Shown here: positions 37,463 through 46,515 of the stretch, in pieces
Position numbering within the stretch: position 1 is the first letter of the stretch
Layout of the letters: each line of letters begins with the position of its first letter
DNA from: Halorientalis sp.
GTDB taxonomy: Archaea > Halobacteriota > Halobacteria > Halobacteriales > Haloarculaceae
Reading direction: 5' to 3'
Assembly (NCBI RefSeq): GCF_028275115.1
Contig: NZ_JAQCNH010000093.1
Span: 1 to 55,402 of the forward strand
DNA: 55,402 bases
Translations under genes and position numbers: made by a program
Notes under the pieces: model-generated
The model's input: only the letters and a program-made list of their open reading frames with translations
Databases searched by the model: none
What the model was told of the DNA's origin: nothing

Positions 37463-38149
37463 GTGTCCGACCTGCCGGATGAATTCGACTGCACGATCAC
37501 GAACTGGGACTACATCTACGGTCTCTGTCGCGAGGTGAGCGACCAGGTGAGGACAGCCGACTTCGAGCCCGACGTGGTCGTCGCACTGGCCCGCGGCGGC
37601 TGGTTCGCCGGCCGCTGTTGCTGTGACTTTCTCGGTCTCGACGACCTGACTAGTCTCAAGATGGAACATTACGTCGGCACAGCCGAGAAAGCCGACGAAC
37701 CGTCCGTCCGCTACCCGATGCCGGAGGGGTCTGTCGAGGCAAAAGACGTGTTGATCGTCGACGACATCGCCGACACCGGCGGCTCGATCAGCCGTGCACA
37801 CGACTACGTGACCGACCGCGACTGCCACGAGGTCCGCACCGCAACCCTCCAGTTACTCGACACCAGTTCCTTCGACCCCGATTTCGTCGGTGAACGCCTC
37901 GCCGAGTGGACGTGGGTCGTCTACCCTTGGAACTTCCTCGAGGACATGATCGACCTCGTCGCCGACGTGATGCGCGAGAGCGACGTCATGACCGAAACCG
38001 AAATCCGCCGCGCGCTCCGGACCGTCCACGGCATCGAACGCATCGAAATGGAGATTGCTCAGCCCGACCGCTTCGAGGAGGTGCTGGCCGAGATGGTCCG
38101 CCGCGATGTAGCGGAACCGTCCGGCGAGGGCTGGCGGCTTCTGGAGTGA
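37463..38149 (+). CDS. Phosphoribosyltransferase family protein
   Basis: 228 aa, GTG start at 37463. PRTase fold with the PRPP-binding motif VLIVDDIADTGGS, an N-terminal strand-helix VVVALARGGWFAGRCCCDFL, and a hood region. Residues about 170-228 form an extra helical C-terminal domain (MRESDVMTETEIRRALRTVH ... FEEVLAEMVRRDVAEP) resembling a winged-helix. Related archaeal proteins are Gpt/xanthine-type PRTases in purine salvage, but the exact base is not readable. Confidence 0.9.
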   Translation: MSDLPDEFDCTITNWDYIYGLCREVSDQVRTADFEPDVVVALARGGWFAGRCCCDFLGLDDLTSLKMEHYVGTAEKADEPSVRYPMPEGSVEAKDVLIVDDIADTGGSISRAHDYVTDRDCHEVRTATLQLLDTSSFDPDFVGERLAEWTWVVYPWNFLEDMIDLVADVMRESDVMTETEIRRALRTVHGIERIEMEIAQPDRFEEVLAEMVRRDVAEPSGEGWRLLE

Positions 38150-38214
38150 TCGATTCGACTGTAGCCCGCCACTTCACACGTCCAGGCACCGCATGAAACC
38201 GGAAATCGTTCAGA

Positions 38215-38973
38215 CTACAGTTTGTCTAGCAGGACTGCCTTCTTTTCCTCGAACTCTTCGTCGGTCAACACGCCATCGTCGTGGAGTTCTTTCAGATTCT
38301 GCAACTGTTCCGTCGGGTCCGGCTCGGACTCCGCCTGAACCGTCTGTGGTTGGTGGGCAGCCTCGACTTTCTCTCTGATGAAACGCATCGCGTCCCGGAG
38401 TTCGTCCTTGGACGGGCCCTGTGCCTGAATGTGATACGTCTGCCCTTTGGTCTGGAGCGAGACGCGTCGATTGATGAGGCCGGTGTCGAGGTCGACGCTG
38501 GTCACCGAGCGGTACGGAATGTGTCGCTCGTCGTCGCCGAGGAACTGCGGAATGGCGATCACGATACGTTCGTCGGTCACTGCGGTGAAGATCCCCTTGA
38601 ACGAACTCTTCCGGTCGCGGTCGTTCCCAAAGATGGAATCACCGGCGCTGGATCCTTCCACGTCGATGGTCCCCCCACGCCACATGTAGTGGACCCGTTC
38701 ACCGTCGTCGAGGAGTGACGCAACTTTTGCGAGACGTCCCCCGTTCACCCACTCACCCCGTGGTTCGGCACCCAGGTGGTCGCTATCTTCACCACTCTCT
38801 CCGGCGTCGGTGTGTTGCGTTTCTGCGATCTCGTTCACCCGACCGCGAAACGACTGACTATCCGTGTCCTCGCTATCGCCGTCGAAATCGATATCAGACA
38901 GTTTCACCCCACACTGCCGACAGAAATTCTGCGTCGATGTGATAGAATTATTACACTTAGGGCATACTGGCAT
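38215..38973 (-). CDS. Zinc-ribbon, PH-like and SHOCT domain protein
   Basis: 252 aa. Residues 1-25: zinc ribbon (CPKCNNSI ... FCRQCG). Residues about 80-200: bacterial PH-like fold (ERVHYMWRGGTIDVEG, FTAVTDERIVIAIPQFLGDD, VDLDTGLINRRVSLQTKG). The C-terminal 30 residues form a SHOCT helix pair (QLQNLKELHDDGVLTDEEFE, EKKAVLLDKL). These modules occur together in archaeal and bacterial proteins that probably assemble on membranes or partner proteins; no enzymatic site is visible. Confidence 0.85.
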   Translation of the reverse strand: MPVCPKCNNSITSTQNFCRQCGVKLSDIDFDGDSEDTDSQSFRGRVNEIAETQHTDAGESGEDSDHLGAEPRGEWVNGGRLAKVASLLDDGERVHYMWRGGTIDVEGSSAGDSIFGNDRDRKSSFKGIFTAVTDERIVIAIPQFLGDDERHIPYRSVTSVDLDTGLINRRVSLQTKGQTYHIQAQGPSKDELRDAMRFIREKVEAAHQPQTVQAESEPDPTEQLQNLKELHDDGVLTDEEFEEKKAVLLDKL

Positions 38974-39101
38974 ATGAGTCTGGTTTGTTGTTCCCAGAAT
39001 AAATATTTCCCTCGAATATCTGCGACGGAAGTAGCCAACGATTATTAGTATTGATATTTCGGGCCGATAGATTTTAATTGTGTTGTAGTGTTTTATGTTA
39101 G

Positions 39102-39728
39102 ATGACGGAGGAAGAGTCTGAAACTGTTTTCTGTACAGAATGTGGTGAAGAGATCGATGCGAGTGCGTCCCACTGTCCCGGGTGCGGTGCGAAACAGAGT
39201 GTCGAAGAGGCGGGAGGAAACGGGGACGGTAATCCGTCGGGCGATGGCGAAGAGTCGGGGCTACGGTACAGAATGCCTGGAATTAGCTCGCAGAACACGA
39301 CTCGGCGGAACGCATTGATCGGGGGCGGGTACGCGATTTTGGGCCTCGGTGTCCTCGGGGCAGCATCGGACCCGGAATCGGGGTCGACGAACGGCGGTGG
39401 CGGCGACACCGGTAGCGGTGACGGTGGTGGCTCGGAATATCCCGATGCCGACGCGTATCACGAGGACTCCGGCATGGTGCTGTACGACATATCGGCGTCA
39501 GTGGGCGAGTTTTCGACGGACATCACGGGCGAAGCGGTGAACGAGAGCGGTGGCGACTACGAGTACGTACAGCTCACGTTCGCACTTTACAACGAGTCCG
39601 ACGACAAAGTCGGTGATGCATTGGCAAATACGAACGGACTGGCCGCGGGACAGAGCTGGCAGTTCGAGGCGATTTCGACCGACTCGAACGCGTCGACCTA
39701 CGAACTCAACGACGTGAGTGCGTATTAG
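39102..39728 (+). CDS. Zinc-ribbon membrane-anchored protein with FxLYD-like domain
   Basis: 208 aa. Zinc ribbon at residues 11-31 (CTECGEEI ... CPGCGAKQ), an acidic Gly linker, a hydrophobic span near residue 75-90 (ALIGGGYAILGLGVLGAA), then a Gly/Ser spacer and a beta-rich C-terminal domain (EYVQLTFALYNESDDKVGDA ... GQSWQFEAISTDSNAS) of FxLYD type. The layout is cytoplasmic zinc ribbon, membrane span, and outside beta domain. Divergent from the zinc-ribbon/PH/SHOCT gene, with which it probably acts (inference from shared N-terminal module). Confidence 0.8.
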   Translation: MTEEESETVFCTECGEEIDASASHCPGCGAKQSVEEAGGNGDGNPSGDGEESGLRYRMPGISSQNTTRRNALIGGGYAILGLGVLGAASDPESGSTNGGGGDTGSGDGGGSEYPDADAYHEDSGMVLYDISASVGEFSTDITGEAVNESGGDYEYVQLTFALYNESDDKVGDALANTNGLAAGQSWQFEAISTDSNASTYELNDVSAY

Positions 39729-39906
39729 AACGACACTCGCCGCCGTCGATTTCCACCGATCCGGCTACGATGGTAGCGATGGGGACGACGTTGACGAACA
39801 GGTCGGAGAGCAGTCGCCTGTCGAAGCCGCCCCGGTCTGCCTCCGAGTTCCGCTCCGCAGGCCGGTCGTCTTCGGCCCGCTCGGCCGTATCTGTCTCTCG
39901 TGGCAT
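39706..39906 (-). CDS. Possible small protein, overlapping
   Basis: 66 aa from the ATG at 39906 (MPRETDTAERAEDDRPAERN, then FDRRLLSDLFVNVVPIATIV). The acidic head followed by a hydrophobic helix resembles haloarchaeal tail-anchored micro-proteins, but the end (CRSNTHSRR) overlaps the neighbouring gene by 23 bases and may be frameshifted. A weak TATA-like TTTCTAT precedes it. Confidence 0.35.
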   Translation of the reverse strand: MPRETDTAERAEDDRPAERNSEADRGGFDRRLLSDLFVNVVPIATIVAGSVEIDGGECRSNTHSRR

Positions 39907-40053
39907 CGTCGGTTCGGTGTCGATAGAAAGGACTCAGAGCCTATTACTCCTGTTCTCTCGGTCGACGAGGTGGAGCGACGACGGGGCGGACGGCGACCCG
40001 CAGCGTCCGGCGATTCGCGATTCGCGTAACTCACGAACTGTTCGTCATCGGAA

Positions 40054-40124
40054 TGCGGCGACCGGGATTTGAACCCGGGCCATGAGCTTGGAAGGCTCAG
40101 GTCCTACCACTAGACCATCGCCGC
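40054..40124 (-). tRNA. tRNA-Gly (anticodon TCC)
   Basis: A 71-base cloverleaf: acceptor GCGGCGA/TCGCCGC, D-arm with GGTCTAGTGGTAGGACC, anticodon arm TGAGC-CTTCCAA-GCTCA with anticodon TCC, T-arm CCGGG-TTCAAAT-CCCGG, discriminator A; CCA not encoded, no intron. It reads GGA and GGG codons. A Trm9-like methyltransferase gene lies 152 bases upstream of it on the same strand. Confidence 0.95.
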
Positions 40125-40276
40125 AGGTTGTTCACGCCGTTCGTTCGTGTGGCGGGCGTCACTTCGCTACGTCCAGCGACACATCGGCGCTCGAACGTCG
40201 CCCCGACCGGGATTACCAGTGATCTAGGCTGGGTCGCCACGGCGCGAGGTGACGCTCGATTGTTCCGCGTGCCAAT

Positions 40277-40939
40277 TTATGTGGCTTTCCCTTCGCCGTC
40301 GGCCACCACGGCGTAACAGTTCCCACTGGAGCGGAACACGTCCACCGGCTCCAGTCTGCTGGCGTCCAAGTCTGCCCGGAACTCTTCGGGGCTGTAGATG
40401 TGGTAGAATCGCGGCACTCGCTCGCCGTCGGGAAGCGTCCAGTCGACTGTGGTATCGAATCCGTCCTCGGCGTCGAACCGGTCGTGGGTCGTACTCCAGG
40501 CGCTGACCAGCGCCCGGCCACCGGGCGCGAGGACACGAGCGAGTTCGTCTAGACTCGCCACGCGCAACTCCCGACTGGGGAGGTGGTGTAGCGTGGCGAC
40601 GTAGACAGCCAGGTCGACGACGCCTGCCCGGACCGGGAGACTGGCGGCGTCACCCTGCACCAGTCGGACGGGTGTCCGCACGTCGGTGCCAGCGACGCGC
40701 TCGCGGGCCTGTGCGAGCAGGCCACGGCTCACGTCGACGGCGAGCACGCGGTCGGTACCGTCGGCCAGCAGTTCGGCGTGGCGACCGTTGCCACAGCCGA
40801 GGTCGAGCCCGACGCTGCCGCTGCGGTCGGTGCAGAAAGATTCGGTCTCCGGCCAGGCGTACTCGCGGGTTGCGGAAAAGTGGTCTGCGATCCGGTCGTA
40901 AGTGTCCCGGACGCCCGTCCGGGCCGGCTCGTCGTCCAT
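40277..40939 (-). CDS. Trm9/ALKBH8-like SAM-dependent methyltransferase
   Basis: 220 aa. Class I methyltransferase: SAM loop GLDLGCGNGRHAELL, then acidic VLAVDVSRGLLAQARE, QGDAASLPVRAGVVDLAVYV, and ARVLAPGGRALVSAWSTT. The N-terminal segment (VRDTYDRIADHFSATREYAW) matches the Trm9/ALKBH8 branch that methylates U34 modifications in tRNA. The tRNA-Gly(TCC) beside it has U at position 34, a plausible substrate (inference). The archaeal homologue may act on another substrate. Confidence 0.85.
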   Translation of the reverse strand: MDDEPARTGVRDTYDRIADHFSATREYAWPETESFCTDRSGSVGLDLGCGNGRHAELLADGTDRVLAVDVSRGLLAQARERVAGTDVRTPVRLVQGDAASLPVRAGVVDLAVYVATLHHLPSRELRVASLDELARVLAPGGRALVSAWSTTHDRFDAEDGFDTTVDWTLPDGERVPRFYHIYSPEEFRADLDASRLEPVDVFRSSGNCYAVVADGEGKAT

Positions 40940-40975
40940 GGCCGGGCTTTCCGGCCGGCGCTCAAGACGGTTGCG

Positions 40976-43390
40976 TTACCCGAAGGTAAACTCGACTCGG
41001 TTGGCGTCGACACCGGGCGGGTAGACCGTGTCGGTGCCGTCGCCCTCGTCGTAGGTCCGGTCTCCGTCCGTATCCTGGTGCGGTATCAGGACGACGGTTT
41101 CCTCGTCGTCTATCTCACGGTCGAGTTGGACCGTGATGTCCTTGGAGGTTCCCGCAGGGAGATGCTCGCTCACGCCGATTATTTCTCCATCGGTAGTACC
41201 CCGGCGGACGACGATGAAGCCGCCCTCGGAGAACGACGCGGATTCGACGTCCACCTCGGCTTTGCCGCCGAACTGACTCTCGGTGTTCATCGACGCGACC
41301 GGCGAGGACAGCAACAGGAAGGCAACGTAGGCGACGGTCAACAGAATGGCGGCGTGTTTGACCCCGTCACGGACCGACCCCTCTCCTAGCTGGCCGCCAA
41401 CGAGGCCTGAAAAGAACGCTTGGACCATCCCGACGTGGAAGAAGACGAGAGTGTAGGCAGCCTTGTTGACGCTTCCAAACCGGGTGAACTGGCTGGGGTC
41501 GACTCCCAGGCGGTTGTTCGAGGAGGGCGTCGGGACGTTGTTGGGCAGGCTCGGGACCAGTACCTCCTCGACGGCGACGATGATGACCAGAAAGACGAGG
41601 AAGGCGACGTAGATGACGACGAGGTAGGTGAGCATCTGCCGACGGCGCTGGCGTTTCATCCGCAGGTCTGCGCGGGCCTGTGTGGCGGCGATGCGTAAGA
41701 CAGCCCCGATGTTGCCGCTCGCCCGCATCGCGTTAGTCAGGAGTGTCACGGCGCGGGTGACGGGGACGGTCCGGACGCGCGTCCCGAACCGAACGAGCGC
41801 TCTCTCGACGTTCGCGCCGAGGCTCACGTCGGCCCAGATGCGTTCGATCTCGTCGGTCAGTGACCCGAGATCGCTCCCACGGATGCGGTTGAAGCTCTCG
41901 ACGACGGACATCCCGGCCTCGTTGAGGCTGGCCAGTCGTTCGAGCATCTCCGGCGACTCTGCCTCGACCAGTTTGATTCGGCGCTGGCTGACAAAGCGGA
42001 CGACGGCGTACGTTCCGAGGACGAACAGGAGTCCCTGAATCACCAGGTCGTCGAGGACGCGTACGTTGACGCCGACGCCGGTGAGCGCGGTCGGGAGCCG
42101 CGCTAACGTGACTACCAGCGCGAGCGGCACCGTCACGTACAACATCGCCGTCGGGTTTCGCAGAATCGTCTCGACTGGCGCGTTGAGAACGCGCTTGTAC
42201 CGCTGGAGTCGGTCGTAGACGGCCAGTCGGTCGAAGTTGTGCGCCATTGCGCTCGCGCGGCCGCCGTCGGCGGCGGACACGTCGCCTCCGAGTGAGAGAC
42301 CACCGCCTACGAGCGCGGACTCGTCGGGGGCCGGCGTGCCGGTACTCCCGATGCCGAGCAGCTCGAGTCGCTGGTTCAAGAACACCATGAACCCGACGTT
42401 GGCGAGTGGAATCGCCAGGTATCCAAGCAACTGGAGGATGCCGAGTGTGTCGGTGGTCGTCAGGCCGAACACGAGCAGGATGGTAATCAGAAAGAGCGTC
42501 CCCGCGACGAGAACGGTGACGTACGCTTCGGCGATGGTCGCCAGTAGTTCGAGCAGTTCCTCCTGTCGTTCCTCGGCTTCCTCCTGGTAGCGCTCGTACT
42601 GGTCGTGGAGGAACTGCGGGAGGCTCTGGCCGCTCTGGAGGACCGAGGAGAGATTCTCGCTGAACGTTTTGTACTCTTCGCTCGGCGTCCGTTTGGACAT
42701 CCGGCGAATGGCGTTGATCATGTCGGTGCCGAACAGGTCCATCTGGCGGACGGCGACGGACATCTCGCGGGCGCTCTCCCCGTAAATCCCCCTGTTGTCC
42801 GCCAGTGTGCGCATGATCACCGGGAACGGCATCCCGCCACGCGAGAGAGCATAGAGGAAGGCGACAGTCCGAGCGAGGCTCTCGTTGATCCGACGACGGC
42901 GCGCCTCAGCGCGACTGGCCAGCAGTTGCCACCGCATGGTGTATGCCAGCGCTCCCGACACCATCGCCGAGACGACACCGCCAGCGAGGGCGACCACGAG
43001 GAACACGTCCGGGGCGAGGTCCAGCGACCAGGTCGAGGGCCGCCCCAGGACGGCTGTCATAGTGTTTGGCAGACCCGAGATGAGGCCGCCGATAAGCGGG
43101 ATAGCGAGAACCAATCCGGCGATGACGTAGCCGCCGACGATTCCACCGAACACCGAAAACACGGCCGCGTAGAGGTACGTCTTGGCGGCGTACGCTCGGT
43201 ACGTCTCGGGAACGTAGGCGGACTGCAACAGCTGTTTTCGCTCTCCCTGGTCGTCGACGAAGCGGCCGAATACGCCTCTAGAGATGCGAGCCAGCCGCTT
43301 GTTGAGGGTGTCGTTCGTCTCTACCACAATCAGGAGCGCCCCGAGGCCGAGTGCGAGCAGGGCCGGGAACAGCGAGAGCGGTGAGACCAT
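40976..43390 (-). CDS. TadC/PilC-type membrane platform protein (type II secretion F domain)
   Basis: 804 aa from the ATG at 43390, one base after the TadA stop. Two T2SSF domains are visible: in the first half RRRINESLARTVAFLYALSR then GGMPFPVIMRTLADNRGIYG, and in the second half VEAESPEMLERLASLNEAGM then SVVESFNRIRG. Each is followed by long hydrophobic helices (about eight in total). It is the inner-membrane platform of an archaeal type IV pilus-like or secretion system, driven by the adjacent ATPase. Residues about 718-804 add an extracytoplasmic beta domain (GGFIVVRRGTTDGEIIGVSE, ETVVLIPHQDTDGDRTYD, TVYPPGVDANRVEFTFG) resembling DUF7282. Such a tail is not part of standard PilC. Confidence 0.92.
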   Translation of the reverse strand: MVSPLSLFPALLALGLGALLIVVETNDTLNKRLARISRGVFGRFVDDQGERKQLLQSAYVPETYRAYAAKTYLYAAVFSVFGGIVGGYVIAGLVLAIPLIGGLISGLPNTMTAVLGRPSTWSLDLAPDVFLVVALAGGVVSAMVSGALAYTMRWQLLASRAEARRRRINESLARTVAFLYALSRGGMPFPVIMRTLADNRGIYGESAREMSVAVRQMDLFGTDMINAIRRMSKRTPSEEYKTFSENLSSVLQSGQSLPQFLHDQYERYQEEAEERQEELLELLATIAEAYVTVLVAGTLFLITILLVFGLTTTDTLGILQLLGYLAIPLANVGFMVFLNQRLELLGIGSTGTPAPDESALVGGGLSLGGDVSAADGGRASAMAHNFDRLAVYDRLQRYKRVLNAPVETILRNPTAMLYVTVPLALVVTLARLPTALTGVGVNVRVLDDLVIQGLLFVLGTYAVVRFVSQRRIKLVEAESPEMLERLASLNEAGMSVVESFNRIRGSDLGSLTDEIERIWADVSLGANVERALVRFGTRVRTVPVTRAVTLLTNAMRASGNIGAVLRIAATQARADLRMKRQRRRQMLTYLVVIYVAFLVFLVIIVAVEEVLVPSLPNNVPTPSSNNRLGVDPSQFTRFGSVNKAAYTLVFFHVGMVQAFFSGLVGGQLGEGSVRDGVKHAAILLTVAYVAFLLLSSPVASMNTESQFGGKAEVDVESASFSEGGFIVVRRGTTDGEIIGVSEHLPAGTSKDITVQLDREIDDEETVVLIPHQDTDGDRTYDEGDGTDTVYPPGVDANRVEFTFG

Positions 43391-43391
43391 C

Positions 43392-45023
43392 TCAGGACTC
43401 CACAACGATGTCGGCGTCCTCGATGCGGTCGAGGACAGCCTCACTGTCGGCGTAGTATTTGTTTACCATCGCGGTAAATCGTCGGTAGTCGTTGACCCCC
43501 TCCTGGCGGAGATACTGGAGGAAGGTCTTGCGGTTCCGGATTTCGCGGAGGAGCTCGGACTGGCTCCAACCTCGGTCCTCGCGTATCTCATCAAGCAGGT
43601 CGCTCCCGCTGTCGGAGAACCGGTCCTCGGTCGCCTGCCAGGAGTAGGTGTTCGAGTAGTCCAGTTCACCCGTCCGCTGGTCGATGCCCTCGATTTCGGC
43701 GAGGGTTCGCATCCGGCGAACGCGCTCGCCCTGGCTGCGTGTCAACACCTGCACGCAGAGGACGTCCAGGGACTGAACCATCGGCCGCGGCACGTTGATA
43801 GGGTCGTTCTCCAGCCGGTTGATGACGGTCTGCACCGAATCTGCGTGCATCGTGGAGAACGTCGTGTGCCCGGTGTTCATCGCCTGGAAGAGTGTGATCG
43901 CCTCCTCGCCCCGGACCTCGCCGACGATGATGTACTCGGGCCGGTGACGGAGCGCCGAGCGCAGCAGGTCGTACATGGTGATGTCGTCGTCGCCCAGTCG
44001 TTCGCGGGTCACCGAGGACAGCCAGTTGTCGTGGTACAGGGAGAGCTCGCGGGTGTCCTCGATGGTCAGCACCTTCGCCCGCGGCGGGACGAACATCGAG
44101 ACGGCGTTCATCGAGGTGGTCTTGCCCGCGGCGGTCCCGCCCGCGAACAGCAGCGAGCGGTTGTTCTCGATGCACAACCAGAGGAAGGCTAGCATATCGA
44201 GATTCGCGGTGCCGTACTCCAGCAGGTCGATGGGCGTGAACGGTTCGTCGGCGTACTTCCGGATGGTAAACGCGGAGCCACGCGGCGTGACCTCCTCACC
44301 CAGGGCCAGTTCGATCCGGGAACCGTCGGGGAGCGTCGCCGAGACGACCGGGTCGGAGACGCTGACATGTCGGCCCGAGCGCTGTGCCAGTTGGATGACG
44401 AAGTTCGACAGTTCCTGGCTCTCGAAGCTGACGTTGGTCTCCACGTCCGTGTAGCCGTCGTGGTAGACGAATATCGGGAGGTTGGGACCGTCGCAGGAGA
44501 TGTCCTCGACGTGAGGGTCGTGCATGATCGGGTCGATCTGCCCGTACCCGTGGAAGCGTCGATGCAGGTAGTAGAACAGCCGGTAGTAGGATTCGAGACC
44601 GATGTCGACGCCGTACTCCTCGAGCCGTTCCCGGAGTTCCGCGCGCAACGCGGCCTCCGGGTCGTCGGCCACGTCGTCGCGGTACAACAGTGGCTCGCGG
44701 ATATCCTCCGCCAGCCGGTTTAGCAGGTCGGCTTCCAGTTCGTCGAGTTTGGGCTCGACGACGTGATAGCGGTGCTTGTCCTCCTCGTGGTCGTAGTTGA
44801 TCGAAACGAACGAGAAGGGGACGTTCAGCCAGTATCGGTCGGTCTCCTCGTACCCTGGCAGGCCAGAGAATGAGATGAGCCGCTCGTGTTTGTCGGGGTC
44901 GTAGTTCTGCAACGGGAGCGTCGTCCCCCTGAGCAGATCCGCGGTGTAAGAGAGCCAACGACGGACCTCTTCGACCCGTGTGCGTCCGACCTCGTCACCG
45001 GCGCTCGCGTCTTTCCCTGCCAT
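43392..45023 (-). CDS. TadA/VirB11-type secretion or pilus ATPase
   Basis: 543 aa from the ATG at 45023 (MAGKDASAGDEVGRTRVEEV); an in-frame GTG at 45077 is too close to the AATTTAAG promoter element. Hexameric ATPase with the N-terminal domain around HRRFHGYGQIDPIMHDPHVE, Walker A FAGGTAAGKTTSMNA, Asp box LTIEDTRELSL, Walker B and His box IIVGEVRGEEAITLFQAMNT then GHTTFSTMHADS. Powers assembly of a pilus or secreted fibre through the membrane partner encoded immediately downstream. Pilins or peptidase genes are not visible nearby. Confidence 0.94.
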   Translation of the reverse strand: MAGKDASAGDEVGRTRVEEVRRWLSYTADLLRGTTLPLQNYDPDKHERLISFSGLPGYEETDRYWLNVPFSFVSINYDHEEDKHRYHVVEPKLDELEADLLNRLAEDIREPLLYRDDVADDPEAALRAELRERLEEYGVDIGLESYYRLFYYLHRRFHGYGQIDPIMHDPHVEDISCDGPNLPIFVYHDGYTDVETNVSFESQELSNFVIQLAQRSGRHVSVSDPVVSATLPDGSRIELALGEEVTPRGSAFTIRKYADEPFTPIDLLEYGTANLDMLAFLWLCIENNRSLLFAGGTAAGKTTSMNAVSMFVPPRAKVLTIEDTRELSLYHDNWLSSVTRERLGDDDITMYDLLRSALRHRPEYIIVGEVRGEEAITLFQAMNTGHTTFSTMHADSVQTVINRLENDPINVPRPMVQSLDVLCVQVLTRSQGERVRRMRTLAEIEGIDQRTGELDYSNTYSWQATEDRFSDSGSDLLDEIREDRGWSQSELLREIRNRKTFLQYLRQEGVNDYRRFTAMVNKYYADSEAVLDRIEDADIVVES

Positions 45024-45146
45024 AGAGAGACCTCGCCGTCCGTCGAAATCGTTACCATCGCTAACGGACCCACTCACTTAAATTCGCATCTCGTTTCCGC
45101 GCGTTTAATCACGGGAACTGACAGGTCTGGCGTCGGTGACGGGCGC

Positions 45147-45737
45147 TCACTCCGGGGAGAGGTCGTCGTTCCCGTCGTTCGCGGCGATATCGGGGTCGTC
45201 GACGCGTTCGACCCGGAGGAGAGTGTAGGCGAATGCGTACTGGAAGACGACGCCGACTGGGAGCAGGATGCCGGGGAACGCGTCCGTCGGGATGCCCTCG
45301 ATAGGGAGCGCGCCGAACTGCAGGAGTCCGCTGGCGACGGTGTGGAGGACAGCGGCCGTCAGCAGGAGACCGCCCATGATACGAACGGGGTCCCGGCGTG
45401 ACGCCCGGAACCGACCCTCAAAGGCGTACATCGCCAGGCTCAGTAGGACGGCCAGGCCGACGACGGCGGCACCGACGGTCCAGACGGCGAAGGGAAGCGG
45501 GCCGGGCGCGCCGCTGTAGAACTCGACCGCCTCCCACGGCAACAAGACGAGTGGGTTCGGAGTCGGAACCTCGATGCCGAGCAGGACGCGGACCAGCAGG
45601 AACGGGAAGTGAAACTCGACCAGCGACCCGCCCTGAATCTCACCGACGGAGACCGATATCGACCACGGAATAAGCGCGCTCAGCCAGGCCGACACGACGG
45701 CGAGTTCCTCGGCGTACTCCGACTTGACCCAGACCAT
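45147..45737 (-). CDS. Haloarchaeal multi-span membrane protein
   Basis: 196 aa from the ATG at 45737 (MVWVKSEYAEELAVVSAWLS); an ATG nine codons upstream is in frame. Four to five membrane spans (LVEFHFPFLLVRVLLGI, FAVWTVGAAVVGLAVLLS, GGLLLTAAVLHTVASGL, GILLPVGVVFQYAFAYTLL) and a conserved-looking start SAWLSALIPWSISVSVGE. I believe it belongs to a haloarchaea-restricted uncharacterised membrane family (TIGR04206-like), without functional data. Confidence 0.75.
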   Translation of the reverse strand: MVWVKSEYAEELAVVSAWLSALIPWSISVSVGEIQGGSLVEFHFPFLLVRVLLGIEVPTPNPLVLLPWEAVEFYSGAPGPLPFAVWTVGAAVVGLAVLLSLAMYAFEGRFRASRRDPVRIMGGLLLTAAVLHTVASGLLQFGALPIEGIPTDAFPGILLPVGVVFQYAFAYTLLRVERVDDPDIAANDGNDDLSPE

Positions 45738-46024
45738 ACCAGCCACCGCGAGCGCATCCCTCAAAAATCCCTGCGCCCGTTCGGAGTCGAGACACGGGGT
45801 CCGCCCGCCAGCCTCCGACTCGTCACCGTCACCAGTTCACCCGTGGCGATTCGAGCAACACTCGAACGATACTCGATATAAAAAGTCGTCCGGTGTTCAC
45901 TCTCGCGGAGCCTTCGGTTCGCTCGAGCGGTCACGTGACCGTCGACCTGAGGGCGGCCGTCGACGCGTCCGGCCGATGCATGCGTTACGTTCATTGGGTC
46001 GGAAGACGTAGATGCTCTTAGCAA

Positions 46025-46465
46025 ATGAGGCGCGATTATTTCACGCTCGAGTTGCGCGACGCTGGAGACGATGCAGTCGAGCAGCCGACGGTACACGTCG
46101 AGTACGATGGCCCGTCGGACGAACTCGAGACGCGCCTGAAACCCGGGTCCGACATCGATCTTGCGTTCCGTTTCCAGACACCGGTCGACGACGCCGACGC
46201 CGACGGTGTTCTCGCCATCACCGAACGCCTGACCGGCGAGTTCGTCCTCGAAGTCAACGCCGACGCCGACGACATCCTCGGCCTCGTGGACGCCGCGAAG
46301 GCCTACGGACAGGAGCAAAGCGACACACCCGGCTGTTTCAGTCTCGAGGTCGACATGACCGGCGGCGACCGCTTCGCCACCGAGAAACGGACGCTCCTCG
46401 TCTACGACGACGAGGGGAGTCTCCTCCGGAAGCACTCTCTGATTCCCTCCGGCGTCGAACTGTAG
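46025..46465 (+). CDS. Haloarchaeal DUF5793-like protein
   Basis: 146 aa. Soluble, acidic, beta-rich start (MRRDYFTLELRDAGDD), then VDDADADGVLAITERLTGEF and ADADDILGLVDAAKAYG. This pattern matches my recollection of DUF5793, a haloarchaeal family of unknown function. ATG at 46025; 50 bases before the mutase gene on the same strand, so possibly co-transcribed. Confidence 0.75.
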   Translation: MRRDYFTLELRDAGDDAVEQPTVHVEYDGPSDELETRLKPGSDIDLAFRFQTPVDDADADGVLAITERLTGEFVLEVNADADDILGLVDAAKAYGQEQSDTPGCFSLEVDMTGGDRFATEKRTLLVYDDEGSLLRKHSLIPSGVEL

Positions 46466-46515
46466 ACGCCCGCGAACCGCTGCCATCTAAGTGTGTGTCG
46501 CTGTTCTCGACAGCT

